From Hymenopellis radicata (taxonomy: Eukaryota > Basidiomycota > Agaricomycetes > Agaricales > Physalacriaceae), in assembly GCA_015501595.1 (NCBI GenBank), contig JADNRX010000013.1:344059-408058 (forward strand): DNA of 64,000 nucleotides, given 5' to 3'. A model generated the notes under the pieces. The model was not told the origin of the DNA. It ran no database searches and saw nothing but the letters and a program-made list of their open reading frames with translations. A program made the position numbers and the translations under genes. Positions within the stretch are counted from its first letter, which is position 1. The number at the start of each line of letters is the position of its first letter. Below are positions 46,801 through 57,685 of this stretch, in pieces.

Positions 46801-48529
46801 TGGGACAGCAGCGTGAACAGTTCGACGGTCTTGCGGCAGAGCATTCGAGCCTCTCGGACGTGAGACATTCCTACAGGTATTCAATATAGGCGTTGTGGAA
46901 GAGGGCTCTACACCCACCTTTCATGTTCAATCGTGCAAACTGGTATTCCAGGTCATCGATGGTTGCGAAGAGGACTTCGACATGTAGGATGAACTTCTCG
47001 GCCATTCGAATGGCGTCCAGGTACTGGCCGTTGCTGACCTGTCGTAGCATGTCGGATATGCAAGCGGCACTAGACTCTTCGAAGGCAGATAGGACTCTGG
47101 TGCGGTTGGTCAGGATCAAAGGGGAGAGTCACAGTAATGAATGCGGCGCACGTCCATATCCGGTAAACCTGCTGCTCCATTCTGATTTGTTTATCCTTCA
47201 ATGAAACTGGTGTTTCCCGCTGCTCTTCCTCGACGTACGCGCCCTCCCCTTCTAGTGACGCAGAGCTATTTGGCCGCCTGGAGACAACTTTGACATTCCA
47301 GAACTGATGAGTCCATCCCGAGATCAGCAAATGTTCGGGGATCGAAACGGGAGACGCACTTTGTTGATCATGTAACACTCCGGATGCCAGCATTCGTCTC
47401 GCATGTTCCGGTTAATCTCGACGAATTGTTTCAAGATGGCGCTGTTGCAGCCCGCGCACTTGGTGGCAAAACGAGTGGAATAATGAAAGTGGCAATATAC
47501 GTCGCCATCGTGCTCATAATAAGAGTCTTGAGGTCCGAAGAGTGTCGGGCAGAGAGAACAGGTAAAGTGCTCCACATGGAATTTCTTGTCTGCAAAGGAT
47601 TGTGAATAATGAAGCCAAGAGACGTGAACGTGAACGTACTGCAAGCCGTGATATAGCTTCCCCTGAGTGCCATTCCACATTTCGCGCAGATAAGATTGAG
47701 CCGTCGGAAGTAATCTCTCTCGCAAAGAGGCTGTTGCTTCCCGTCTGGACCTTCGATGGGGAAAAACTTTGAAGCTACGACATCACCACAGTCCTGATGG
47801 TCGGCAATGAATGAGAGAGTAAGAGTAATCGAGTTGTGAACATACCATGCACTTGAAACAGTTTAAATGAAATACGGTGTTCAATGCACGTACAAACGGA
47901 CCCTGCATCACTTTTCCGCATGAAGAACATGTCCTAGCAAAGTATGAGGGATATGGGTACAGACATGACTACATTGACACTCACGAGGATACGGAGACCA
48001 GGGCGGTCGATGCATTTGCAGAGGAAGAGTTGGAGGAGGGAGGTGGAAGCCTTTCAGAGCTGGAGGAGCCTGAACGAGCAGACGAGTAGGAGCCCGCGCT
48101 GAGGCGTTTCGGGTTGGGGTTGTGTAATGAATCATCAGAATGTCCTGAGGACGACGGTGGATGGGACCTGCCAGAACCTGAGCCAGTAGGGGTGGACGGC
48201 CGACTGGGCCGCAGAAAGGCAGGCGATGGACGGTAGTTGTTGGAGTGGTTCAGATCATCGCTATGGGCTGTTGGAGTATTGTCCCTGGGCGAGGCATTGC
48301 GATCAAGCTCAGATGAGCCTACGGTCGACGATCTGGTGGGTATTTGGGGACGGTCGGGCAGGCGGTTGGCGCTGGTCGGCGGTGCGGAATAAGGACTAGA
48401 TGCTGAGGCCATGGACTGTCCGTGCCCTTGACCGCTGCGAGCATCGACAGTAATCCCTAGAGGCTGTCCACGAGACTGGCTGCTAGACCATGGCGACGGA
48501 GACCGTCCGGTGTCTTGGTCTTTATTCAT
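43889..48529 (-). CDS. LIM-domain Rho GTPase-activating protein (Lrg1/Rga1-like)
   Basis: This has LIM zinc fingers followed by a RhoGAP domain, as in yeast Lrg1, which turns down Rho1 in the cell-wall pathway. Start ATG at 48529 opens MNKDQDTGRSPSPWSSSQS, a 180-residue Ser/Pro-rich lead. LIM domains are spread over exons: FTCSLCPTLFGPQDSYYEHDG and YCHFHYSTRFATKCAGCNSAI, then CWHPECYMINKV, and CVKCNQTVEEDCVRLGTYQRWHSQCVQCAQCGK. The RhoGAP domain has GVFGVPLELLVQ, DMSVEGIFRKNGNIRRLKEL (arginine finger in GIFRKNG), NPVQLAALLKKFLRDLPDPLMTFKLH and LLHLLSVIM ... NLATVICPSIL. The C-terminus is Pro/Gly/Asn-rich. One exon alone codes 630 residues without interruption. Its place near MPK1 is suggestive, not proof of a shared role. 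Confidence 0.88.
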
Positions 48530-49179
48530 GACAGGGCGTCGGGATAGTGTACGTCGCCAGCGTTGTGGATAACGACGAGTACACTGAGCGGGACGTGGTG
48601 GATAACGAGCTCGTCGTGGAGGAACAGTATTGAGCAATTCAGGAGAGTCCCACAGGTCACGCGTGTCACGTGTGACCGTCACGTAATGAAGAAATTCCAT
48701 TACTACTGCATTGAGAATGATGCCAGCCTCTACCATTCCGGTGCTCTCTGGCTGTACAGTCGAATGCGCCCGAGCATTGCCAGTGCACCGTGTTTCCCCC
48801 GCTTATGCCCCAATCTGAACTCGCAAAATGGACGCCTGGGTGTACTAATCAAGACGTGTCTGCTTCTCAAGCAACAAATCAATCATATTTGACTCTGCCC
48901 TGTGTCAACCAATTATTTGCGCTTCTAAGTATGTGTCAAGGCAGCGGCGGGACACCGACTTTCACCAGGCAAGGGCAGCCCGGAGGAGAGGCCCCACATC
49001 CTGAATTCTTAAGGTCAAGTGTCAGAAGGGATTCATCGATTTCGACACAGCCGACCATGCCCACAATCCTCGGAATAGCTTTAGCGTTTGGTCGGCAGGT
49101 CTTCTTGTAACGCTGTAATGTGGCGCAGATGAAAATATAACAGCAGCAGTAGTGTTAATTATTGCGAACTGCCTAGAAA
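48530..49179. other. Intergenic region
   Basis: This separates the LIM-RhoGAP start from the stop of the next minus-strand gene. Open frames at 48563-49110 lack family features or splice context. Confidence 0.4.
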
Positions 49180-49725
49180 TCAATTATAATCCACCACTTT
49201 TACCCCGTCAACCAATGTAAACGGTAAAGTGCTTATGCCCGCTGCGGTGCCTATCGAGCTGATTCTTCGGTAGAACAAGGCACAATCAGCCTCCGTCTCC
49301 AACGGCAAGTCAATCAGTTCAACTTCGACTAGACAGCGCAGTACGCGTATGCACCACTGGGCGGACGACCATTCGTTATGTAGATCAAGTAAAGGTGTTT
49401 CTCCTTGGTCCGGAGGCTGCTCTGCAAGGGCGCCCACGAGATCATTGACAGAGAGTCCTCCAAGAATCGGAGGAAGTGCCATACAGATATGGAGATGTGG
49501 GTCGTTCGCAACCTTCCTGATCATTCTATGCCCATGGCGCCAGGATTTGTCATTTGGGCCCTTCAAAATGGTGTATTCAACCACCATGTCCCCGATAGTC
49601 AGATAACTTGGAATAGGAATGAGTGCCCAGTGGAAGCCGAACATTCCAGGCGGCAGAGGGATATGTTCTGGCAAATCTCCTCTTTCATAGAGGGAAATGA
49701 AGAGCTGAGGCGGGTCTTCTGCCAT
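49180..49725 (-). CDS. Uncharacterised 181-residue protein
   Basis: A single exon with ATG at 49725 (MAEDPPQLFISLYERGD). The protein begins with PPQLFISLYERGDLPEHIPLPPGMFGFHWALIPIP, then a compact alpha/beta-looking stretch (YTILKGPNDKSWRHGHRMIRKVANDPHLHICMALPP) and a helix (WCIRVLRCLVEVELIDLP). I do not recognise the family; the pattern resembles small, widespread fungal proteins of unknown function. A possible acceptor just before the ATG (GTGCTCACAG) leaves open an upstream exon. No signal peptide or membrane helix. Confidence 0.55.
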   Translation of the reverse strand: MAEDPPQLFISLYERGDLPEHIPLPPGMFGFHWALIPIPSYLTIGDMVVEYTILKGPNDKSWRHGHRMIRKVANDPHLHICMALPPILGGLSVNDLVGALAEQPPDQGETPLLDLHNEWSSAQWCIRVLRCLVEVELIDLPLETEADCALFYRRISSIGTAAGISTLPFTLVDGVKVVDYN

Positions 49726-50254
49726 AGCTGTGAGCACTACGCGTAATCTTCAGAAACGCAATGAGAGCAGGGCTAGCGTCACAGTAAAATGGCTCACTGT
49801 GGTCAAACTGAAGGGAAGGAGCGGCACCTGCCGACAGGGGCAGTTGATCACCCTGGTCCGCTCTTTCCGCTCGAGTCGCGTTCTTCAAGCTTGTCCTTAA
49901 ACTTCACCCAACACATCTCAGTCATGGTCGGTCAAGGTAAGCTCAAAAGATCACCGTGGTTTAGCTCTACTTTCTTATCAGTAACTCAGAGTCTGACAGA
50001 GAGTCAAAGATGAACATTCCGTTTTCGACCGTACCATCCATTCAGTTTCGCAAGACTACTATCTCTATCATACTACCTTGTGATTGCCTTTCCAACGGGA
50101 GACAATAAAGCCGGTTGATTACAGATGTCTAGGATTAGAACGAGGTATCAAAAAGCAGTGTAGACCGGTTTCACTCCGTAAAGTCAGCTACCATAACAAT
50201 TGTTTGAGAAAGTATTGGTGTACATGTCGTAGATAAGTTAGAACAAGTTCATGA
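49726..50254. other. Intergenic region
   Basis: No supported gene; two open frames (49685-49888 minus, 49789-50013 plus) are short and featureless. Confidence 0.4.
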
Positions 50255-51268
50255 TTAAGGAGTGGTGATAATAGGTAAAGGAGCCTGATCCAACTTGGCG
50301 TAAAAGCCACTGAACCTGCTGTGCCGCTCCCAACCCTCCATTGCGACATCCGACCTTAGGCCGAACAACGCACAACGTAGCCTTTGGCCTCCCTTCTGCC
50401 GGTACTTGACAGCCATGTCGATATGTCCTTCGAACACCTCTGCCAAATCGATCCCGGAGTTCATGTTCTCCTTGTCTTCGATGAAGTCGGACCAGGCCGG
50501 CGCGATGTTCATCCTGAAGGTCCCACCAGAAATTGATACATTGGTTGTGTCAACATCAGCGACAAAACAGTGCCCTTGTACGGCGGCTGCGTCGTCATCG
50601 TCCTTCATCAGAGGAAAACCGGAACGTCCGCGCATTCGAAGGGCTCTGTGATCTGTAGTGAAGAGACGACGATCTCATGCATACGTGCATCGTCCTCCTC
50701 CGTCAAAGCTCGGCAGAGCATACGGCCTTTTTCGTCTTCCTCGGCTAAAGGCAAATCGGGAAGAAAGCAGCTCACAGTAGCCGGCACACCACTCTGCTGC
50801 CAGTGATAGATGATGTCGAAGATCATATTGTAGTCGTAATGGCCTGTCTCTACATTGAATGCATCTTTGAGCGGAGCGTGATCTAGGGCATAGAAGTCGA
50901 AACTCCCAAGCTTGTAATGTGGCTCTTCCGGAGAAACCACAAGTGGCAAAGATGGTTTGAGAGTGATGGTTGGACGGGGTGCGTTCGCGCAAGATCGGGG
51001 CCGTCCCCTGCGAGGCTTGGTTGGCGACCTTTTCACGGCTGGCACAAGAGGAGACTGCGGCAGGATGAGGAACAACCTCAGAACCTAGACATGGACGTAC
51101 CGAATATTCCAACTTGGCTTTCTTTGGGACTTGCTTACTCGTACCAGAACCTGAAGCATCTAGCGTCTGTCCATCGAATTCGGCGGGCGCAGCGCGTTTC
51201 TTTCCGTTCCGGCCCACCTGCAAACAATGAGTACAGGAAAGACACTTCAACTTAGAGGATCATACCAT
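50255..51268 (-). CDS. Putative nuclear AT-hook protein, uncharacterised
   Basis: The first exon is just ATG (51268-51266); after a short intron the frame reads VGRNGKKRAAPAEFDG. A second join leads to SPLVPAVKRSPTKPRRGRPRSC, where PRRGRP is an AT-hook core that binds the minor groove of AT-rich DNA. Basic segments (GKKR, PKKAKLEYS) look like nuclear localisation signals. A middle folded part (HYKLGSFDFYALDHAPLKD, YNMIFDIIYHWQQSGVPATVSCFLPDL) continues to EIVVSSLQITEPF. The rest, MRGRSGFPLMKDDDD to LDQAPLPIITTP, is in another frame; one extra T near 50640 (AA run on the plus strand) would join them as EPFRMRG. Family not recognised. The AT hook suggests chromatin or DNA binding; that is inference. 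Confidence 0.6.
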
Positions 51269-51938
51269 GATAGTCGCGATTCAGAAACGTCTGCGGGGGT
51301 GACGCTTTTGCTCCCATTTATGAGCTAGCTTTTAGCGATCACGCGTGAGGGACAGGAGACAAAGGACAGAGAAAGGCCATTGTCCTGAATTCCATTGTAC
51401 TGTGAAAGCCACTTTCAGCCTGTTATGACCATTTAAGAAAGGCCATAAGCTGCATGAGCTCGCGCATACAACGGAGGACGCGGTCTAAACATCTCTATAA
51501 CGGTACAGTTGCGAATGATGTCGAGAAGAAGAGTCCCGACACCGTAGTTTCGCTCAGAATAGGTCGAGCAAAGATTTGAGTGGATAATCTTGAAGCCTGT
51601 GGGCTCTCGTTTTGCAGCCAGGAAGGCAGTAAGCCGAAGGTGAGGGCATAACGCTAATCCCGGAAGCACTTGCGGTCGACGTCCTGAGACTCAGAGTCTA
51701 TTCTTGACAGTCCGTCGGACGCCAGCGGAGTGAAGCATCAAAGCAGCTTTTATATCGAGACGTCGCTTTGACTGATGACTACACGGCGCGACGCTGAGGC
51801 ATTCAGCGAACTTGAGGGGAATTTCGAGGTGGCGATCGTAGTGATGGATCCATCATGCCACAATGATCGCAGTATTAGCAGTCGACTTAGTTCCAGCCAT
51901 CAGCAAGAGCGTACTCGCACAGCTTTTTGCTCTTTAGG
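51269..51938. other. Divergent intergenic region
   Basis: The minus open frame 51433-51669 has no recognisable feature and I do not call it. Otherwise nothing visible. Confidence 0.4.
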
Positions 51939-53073
51939 ATGTCGTTAGTGCCCAACGATTCAGAGTCGCCGAAAGGGAACCGCCCTAGTGCGGTGAGTCT
52001 TTTTATCCGCAGGTCGTTGTCTGGTCAACAGAGTAGCATCTCACGAACACTAGGAACCTGACGTGCCGCCGCCCGCATACGAGGAGATAGACTCTAGCCC
52101 TGTAGCGGGTCCATCTGGCTCGCAACCACCAACTGAACGTCAATATCCACAAACTGTGTTCCCACCCACACCATATTCACCGTATACTGCATCCCTGCCT
52201 ACACAATATTCACAGACTGCATCCCCACCTATACCCTCTTTGCAAACTTCATTCCCACCTACACCTACTTCCTCGACCGGTACACCAGGCCTTAACTATA
52301 TCTCGATCTTCCACCATCTGAACGACACATACGAGGACTTCTGCATTGATCCCTGCTTCAATGTTCCACTTAATCAACGCCCACCATTGCAATCCGGGGA
52401 AACAGAAGTTAGCCGGAAGAACTTGAATATCGGGACGACTTGTGGCGTTATCAACTGTCGTATTACTGTCGTTGGCGATGACCCTACCACTCCTCCTGCC
52501 AAAAAGGTTCGTTGTACCCTGCAGGTCAAAAACAAAGTTGGCGCGTCAAACATTTCTTTGGTGAGTTGATGTACGCGACCGCGTCAGGATTTATATTCAT
52601 TCAGTCTTTGTATTCATCAGCATGCTTCGGACTCACCTCATCGACATGCCATATTTCTTCGTGTATTTTCCCGAGCGGGGTCCATGGATATCCATTTACC
52701 GCGGTCGTTTATTGGCGTCATCTCCTTAACGGGTGTTGGACCGCTCACGTTTTCAAACGGAATTCTGCCGGTTATACATTCTCTCAGCAACTCCTTCACT
52801 GGGCGCCGCTATTTCGTGGGTGACATGTCAACCTCTCCTTGGAACGAGGGGAGTGAACACAATTGGATCGGCGATGAGTGCGTTTTGGAAGCGACTTTTG
52901 GGCCGGTATATATCGGATACAATGACGAGTCGAAGGAAGTAGGAAATGGTACCAACCTAGGGCGACCTGAATTGACACTAGGTGGATTGCAACCTTTCGG
53001 ACTAGGCATGCGGGGATCTGGTGGAGGGGGTACTCTCGTGGGCCGATTTCGTAGCGAGGTTAGTTTCCGATAG
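51939..53073 (+). CDS. DUF7330-type protein
   Basis: Three exons (51939-51992, 52054-52560, 52621-53073) give 337 residues. The N-terminal 90 residues are Pro/Thr/Tyr-rich with degenerate repeats (YSQTASPP, TSFPPTPTS) and a PPPAY, a PPxY motif of the type bound by WW domains (for example Rsp5). The rest is a beta-rich domain with HASDSPHRHAIFLRVFSRAGSMDIHLPRSF and ECVLEATFGPVYIGY, matching DUF7330, an unknown domain frequent in Agaricomycetes. No signal peptide or TM helix, so probably cytosolic. The stop lies 64 nt from the stop of the convergent GNAT gene. Confidence 0.75.
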
Positions 53074-53136
53074 AAAGCACGGACCAAGATAATATCGGAT
53101 GTCTTCTTAAATATTTATTTGCTACATTTTACAATC

Positions 53137-53935
53137 TCAAGCTTTTCTTGCCATCTTTTCCTTGAAGAACTCTCGCTTCCCTCCCTCCCAGTCATCAAAG
53201 CAGATGCTCAAGATAGTCGTATCGCGTCCACGTTGCTCTTTCTTCGGATCACCCTCCCTCACATCTCTGCCATTGCCACCTGACCCCTTGCCTACCTTCA
53301 AAACCCTTGCCCATTTCAGGGTGCCTTCGTACTGAAATCCCATCCTCTTCGCGGCAGCAATGCTAGGGGCATTCGTCGAACTACACTGCCACACCAGTCT
53401 TCGAAGTCCAAGACCACCATCCTCGGGAACGTTCAGTGCGTATTGCCCAAGAAGTCCGACCATGTGTGTGGTAACGTGTGTTCTCTGGAACGCGGGCAAT
53501 ATCACGATGAAGCCGATCTCGACACAGAGATCAATGGCGGAGGCATTCATATACGACGCCATCCCAGCGAAAGACTTGGCGTCCTCGGAGTCAGAGCGCG
53601 TTTTGTCGAAAATAGCAAACGTGGTGAAAGCACCCTTGTTGGGGATGGCGATGTTATCCCAGAACGTTGCGACAAAGTCGTCGGGAGTCACATACGGGCC
53701 AGTGGGAAGGTAGTCGAACACTGAAGCTGGAGTTCCACACATGTATGTAGCATGCTTGATAATCTGATGGAACGAACGTTATAGTCGAGCATCGAGAGGC
53801 TTGGGAAATTATACGCACATCAAATGGCACTAGCTTCAACTTATCGCTTTCTAGGACGTCTGGAACTCGAAAACAGAAGCCGGCGTGAGACATGATTGCA
53901 GGACGCATCCTGGTTGCAGCAGATACATGACTCAT
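53137..53935 (-). CDS. GNAT-family N-acetyltransferase (RimJ/RimL-like)
   Basis: Two exons (53935-53819, 53763-53137) give 247 residues. This is the acyl-CoA-using fold: beta strands around KLKLVPFD, FTTFAIFDKTR, FAGMASYMNAS and VEIGFIVILPAFQRTHVTTHMVGLL, with the acetyl-CoA loop reading QRTHVT (versus the usual Q-x-x-G-x-G/A), then LRRLVWQCSSTNAPSIAAAKRMGFQYEGTL, the classic GNAT C-terminal region. The substrate is unknown; RimJ/L relatives modify protein N-termini or small amines. Two ATGs (53935, and one at 53893 in MSHAGF) are possible starts. Confidence 0.88.
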
Positions 53936-54795
53936 ATTACACGGAGCGCCGAACGCTCCGATGAACAGACTCAGAACGAAACAAGAACGAAACTTGAATA
54001 ACGCAAGTCAGACGTCGATTCATTCTGGGGGTTTCTCGGGGAGGACGCGTCCCGCCGGGAAAGGTGGGTGGTCATTCTGTGGCCTTCGTACATCGGTTAC
54101 TAAGTATAGCCTGAGCAGCGACTGAAAAGCAGGTTTGGAGCTGCAGGGAAGTGACGATAAGACTCGATAAGAACCACGAGGAGAACTGAGCGCCTAAAGG
54201 AGATCGACCGACGTCCAGAGACACACGTATACTGGTGGCAGCGGCAACGCTCTGGGAGGCGAAATTGCCGACTAGTACGTTCACTGTACCCTATTATCTA
54301 TTATTAGACGATTGGCCGCATCACATCACCCCGACGAGTTATTCGCCGAACTGAGTGGATAGCGTCCTGCCGTTTGTTGACATCTGACGCGCTGACGTCT
54401 CGAACCGGGAAGAAAATGGGTCGGCTAGACTCTAGAGTTCGAGAGTTCAAATTACTCTGTGTAGATTCAGTCTTGTACATAGGCTTGAACAGCCTAGAGA
54501 CAAGCCAAGAGAGAGCAATAAAAGGTCAATATAGAACGCATTCTTCGAGTCCAGTAGCGATAGGGCCTAGTGGATTAGCGCGTCAAGATTCAAGAAGCAG
54601 TACGGCAACGTAGCATCGTAATGCCGAGCGTCATCAGCCTGACGCGATTCCGATCGGAGCCCCTAACTCGGTCAATCCCCCATCTGCCGGAAACATACGC
54701 ATAAGCCTGCATAAGCACTGTGTACTGTAACTGTTTCCTTTTTATACTCACGCCATGGCCCAACAATCCAAATTCGCTGCATAACATCGACCACC
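53936..54795. other. Intergenic region
   Basis: Divergent starts at 53935 (minus) and 54796 (plus). Only short frames with no features. Promoters of both genes must lie here. Confidence 0.4.
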
Positions 54796-55326
54796 ATGCA
54801 TCCACATCACGGCTACTACCACTACTATCGGTCCCGTCGTGGGCCATCGCGCCTGCTCTGGTTCTTCATTGGCGCCGGGACTGCAGCGGTCTGGATAAAA
54901 CACAAACAGGCAGCAGACATTCACGGGAAATTCTACTGGAAACACTGCCAGCGCCCGCCAGTACGCGAAACTACGACAGAGTCTAAACTAGCGGCTTGGA
55001 GGCGGCAGTGCGATGGTCCACAGGCCGAAGAGGAGTGGGAGATGGAGAAGGAGAGAATGTCTGCCTTCGGAAGACAAGCTCAGGACGCCGTGCGTATTCA
55101 GCCAATCATTCATTGAATCTACGCTAACAGTGCTACAGATGACAGACATATCTGAGGCCACCTTGGATTCCTTACTAAACACCTGCGCTGCGCTGAAGCA
55201 TGTAAGCACCAATTTGACAATTATCAATATGACTAGGCGCTTATCAGCCTTTAGAAACTCGTACAACACCGGGAGCAACGAGAGCGCGAACTGGAGGATC
55301 GCCATCGATCGGACAAGACTACTTAA
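54796..55326 (+). CDS. Small predicted membrane protein
   Basis: Three exons (54796-55089, 55139-55201, 55255-55326) give 142 residues. The N-terminus is short and basic (MHPHHGYYHYYRSRRGPSR), followed by one hydrophobic segment (LLWFFIGAGTAAVWI) that would span a membrane, then a charged helical tail (WEMEKERMSAFGRQAQDA; KLVQHREQRERELEDRHRSDKTT). The His/Tyr/Arg-rich start and single TM suggest a tail-exposed membrane protein, but the family is not recognised. All joins keep the frame. Confidence 0.6.
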
Positions 55327-55571
55327 TCATTCTTTTTCTTCATCAAGGCTTGTACGCTTATAATTTATGCGCTACACATATCAAACTTCACACATTCACT
55401 TGTTTTGTTTACTGTCACTGTATCACTATTACATACCAGGTTTTCGTAGTTGCATTGTGAATAGGTACACTCGTAAGGGCACAATCATCAGATTCGCCGA
55501 ATTGTCCTAGCAGTGTTGATGATTGAATATTGAATGATAGTAGAGATAATGCACTCTATTTGTACCCACCA

Positions 55572-56171
55572 CTACTTTGCATTTACATCATTTTCATTGG
55601 CCTCGGGATAATTGCATACTCTTCGAATTCCACATCCTGGGAATTTGAGGAAATTCTCTCTCGACACCGTACCTCCACTCAGCTGGTAGTCCCTCCAAAG
55701 TAGCTCCCGTCTCTTTTCCTCGGCTTCTTGCTCAGCCTCTGGCGTCCGACCCTTACTACGCTCCAGCAACCCTCGTATCCGCTGCCTCTCTAGATCGAAC
55801 TCTGACTGCCAGTCTGTGCTATCGTACGCAGTGCTCGTGTCCGAGGCAGTCGCCGACGCCTGCCGGACCGTGTCATGTTCATGACCATGACGAATGGGCA
55901 CTTCTGTTGCCTTCGACTGCGACACGGAGGCGGCCAGCGCACCCGGAAGTGACAGCCGTACTGAATCCGGACTCGAGCTGGTTTGAGAGTCGAAGTCGCG
56001 ACTTTCATGCCCAAGTTGCGCTGTGACACTCCTGCTGGGTACGTACGCGCCGGAGGCTAGCACATCAATCTGGGATGAAGCGAGCTGAGAGTCCTCAAAT
56101 GCGCCACTATAGTACTGGACGCGGTTTTTGGGAACAGGGAGGTGCGTCAATTCCCGATCCGAAGAGGCCAT
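55572..56171 (-). CDS. Uncharacterised 199-residue protein
   Basis: A single open exon from ATG 56171 to the stop at 55572. The product is hydrophilic (MASSDRELTHLPVPKNRVQ start; Ser/Thr-rich middle; an acidic/basic helix SEFDLERQRIRGLLERSKG and EAEQEAEEKRRELLWRDY). No domain recognised, no signal peptide or membrane helix. Its coding status rests on length, codon-like composition and the charged helix only. Confidence 0.45.
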   Translation of the reverse strand: MASSDRELTHLPVPKNRVQYYSGAFEDSQLASSQIDVLASGAYVPSRSVTAQLGHESRDFDSQTSSSPDSVRLSLPGALAASVSQSKATEVPIRHGHEHDTVRQASATASDTSTAYDSTDWQSEFDLERQRIRGLLERSKGRTPEAEQEAEEKRRELLWRDYQLSGGTVSRENFLKFPGCGIRRVCNYPEANENDVNAK

Positions 56172-56562
56172 TCTGCACCGGAATGTCGCGACAGAGGCTA
56201 CAAGATGTTGTTCATCATCAATACATAGCGTTCAAAGAAGAACTCACAGTGGTACACAGTGGGCCAGTGGCTATTATGAGAGGTTGCTATGAAGAGGCTT
56301 TTAACAATAGAGCGCATCCAAGCTCGGCAAAAGCCGAAGGCCTTTTGAGCTGAACAATGAGATTTGGATTTCCCCTTAAGCCCGTTACAGGGTGCAATTA
56401 AGCCTTTTACAGGGCAGAGAACCCCATATTGGAATAAACATTAAGGTCATTACATTCGAGTTCGTGTCTAATTCGTTCGTCTCAGAGGACGGTCTAAGCA
56501 GGTATCGTAGCTTTCGTCATTCCGTGGAAGATTTTGTGGATACCTACGATACCAAAGTCAAC
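56172..56562. other. Intergenic region
   Basis: No supported gene. The 56392-56589 frame is short and unsupported. Confidence 0.3.
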
Positions 56563-57245
56563 TCAATCGTGCTGAACAGCCTTATATAGCCCGCTCTTAC
56601 CTCGCTTCAATCGCCTCCGGAGGCTGGGATCCAACTCGCTGAGCATTTTGTCTAGGTCCTTCTTACATCTCATGAAGTCCCCGAGCGCGAGGGTGAGATT
56701 GAGGCCATCTGGGAAGTTATTGGAGTAGAACACGAGTTGAATGTCGTCGTTTCTCCTGATTACCGGCGCGTCTGCATTGTCTTCACCAATACTAGGTGGG
56801 GCTACATGTCAATTAGCCTTACTTAGTATCAGAAGCACTGGAAGCACGTACGATTACCTCGGACACCAGGACTGCGCGAGAGAGAAGCCCCGACGGTGGG
56901 GGCAAAGGGACTGCCGAGCATTGGCTGAGCATGCGCGAGGCGCCGATGGGAGTCTGAGGATTGTGAAATGGGGTCGAGATGACCTGCCGCCATGGTATAG
57001 CTGTCGCGCAAGCTGCCTCCGCTACCGGTTTTATGTTTCAATGTCTGCTTCGCGTCATCCGGCTTCGGAGGAAGTCCCTTCTCGTCTCCTATATTAACTC
57101 GAGGGAGAGAAGGGCGAGTATGATTTCGCGGAGTCACTGGCTGAGACGACAATGGCTTGCTGGTAGAAGCCAGAGAAGAGTCTTGCCCTAACATTTCCCT
57201 TTCTCCGCGGTCTTCGAGGTAGTATACACGGGTGTGACGAGACAT
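56563..57245 (-). CDS. Uncharacterised disordered protein
   Basis: From ATG 57245 the frame reads MSRHTRVYYLEDRGEREMLGQDSSLAS and runs through a Ser/Pro-rich stretch; an intron (GTAATC donor, CATGTAG acceptor) leads to PPSIGEDNADAPVIRRNDDIQLVFYSNNFPDGLNLTLALGDFMRCKKDL and a stop at 56563. The last part looks folded, the first disordered. A hydrophobic open stretch upstream (57250-57680) could be a 5' membrane region of the same gene, but I could not build a consistent splice. Family not recognised. Confidence 0.4.
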
Positions 57246-57685
57246 GTCGCTTGGAAGGTCGCGAACAGTGAGGATGCTTTGGTAGACCACAACAGCGACA
57301 GCAGTATAAATACAGTTTTTGAGAACAATAATCACGAATTAAGGACAATAGACAACAAGAGGTTCACGAAGACCAATAGACCGCAACATCGCATCAAGCA
57401 TGCGAACAAGGCCATCACTGCGATCATAATAGCCTGCAATAAGCACAAGGACTGGAATTATTGTCTTTCCGCAGGAAACACAGGTGTTCTCGAGATGAAG
57501 AGGAGGTAGTAGATTTGAAATACAGTTCCATTTGTGTGATAACGAGCAACAGTGAGAGCAAAGCAAGTAGGTATACAGGCATGCAGGAAAGCAGAGTCAG
57601 GTCAATGATAGCGAAGAGCAAGTATACGTTGTCCAGCCAGAGAAAGTAAGATTTCCGTTCCTTGTCAACAGATCCGGTCCACGAT
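57246..57685. other. Region with hydrophobic open frames
   Basis: Minus-strand frames here code long hydrophobic runs (for example YLLFAIIDLTLLSCMPVYLLALL), which may be a 5' part of the gene at 56563-57245 or chance in an AT-rich, pyrimidine-rich stretch. Confidence 0.25.

Noticed and set aside
51433..51669. Minus-strand 78-codon frame
   Set aside because: Short, featureless, no homology recognised.
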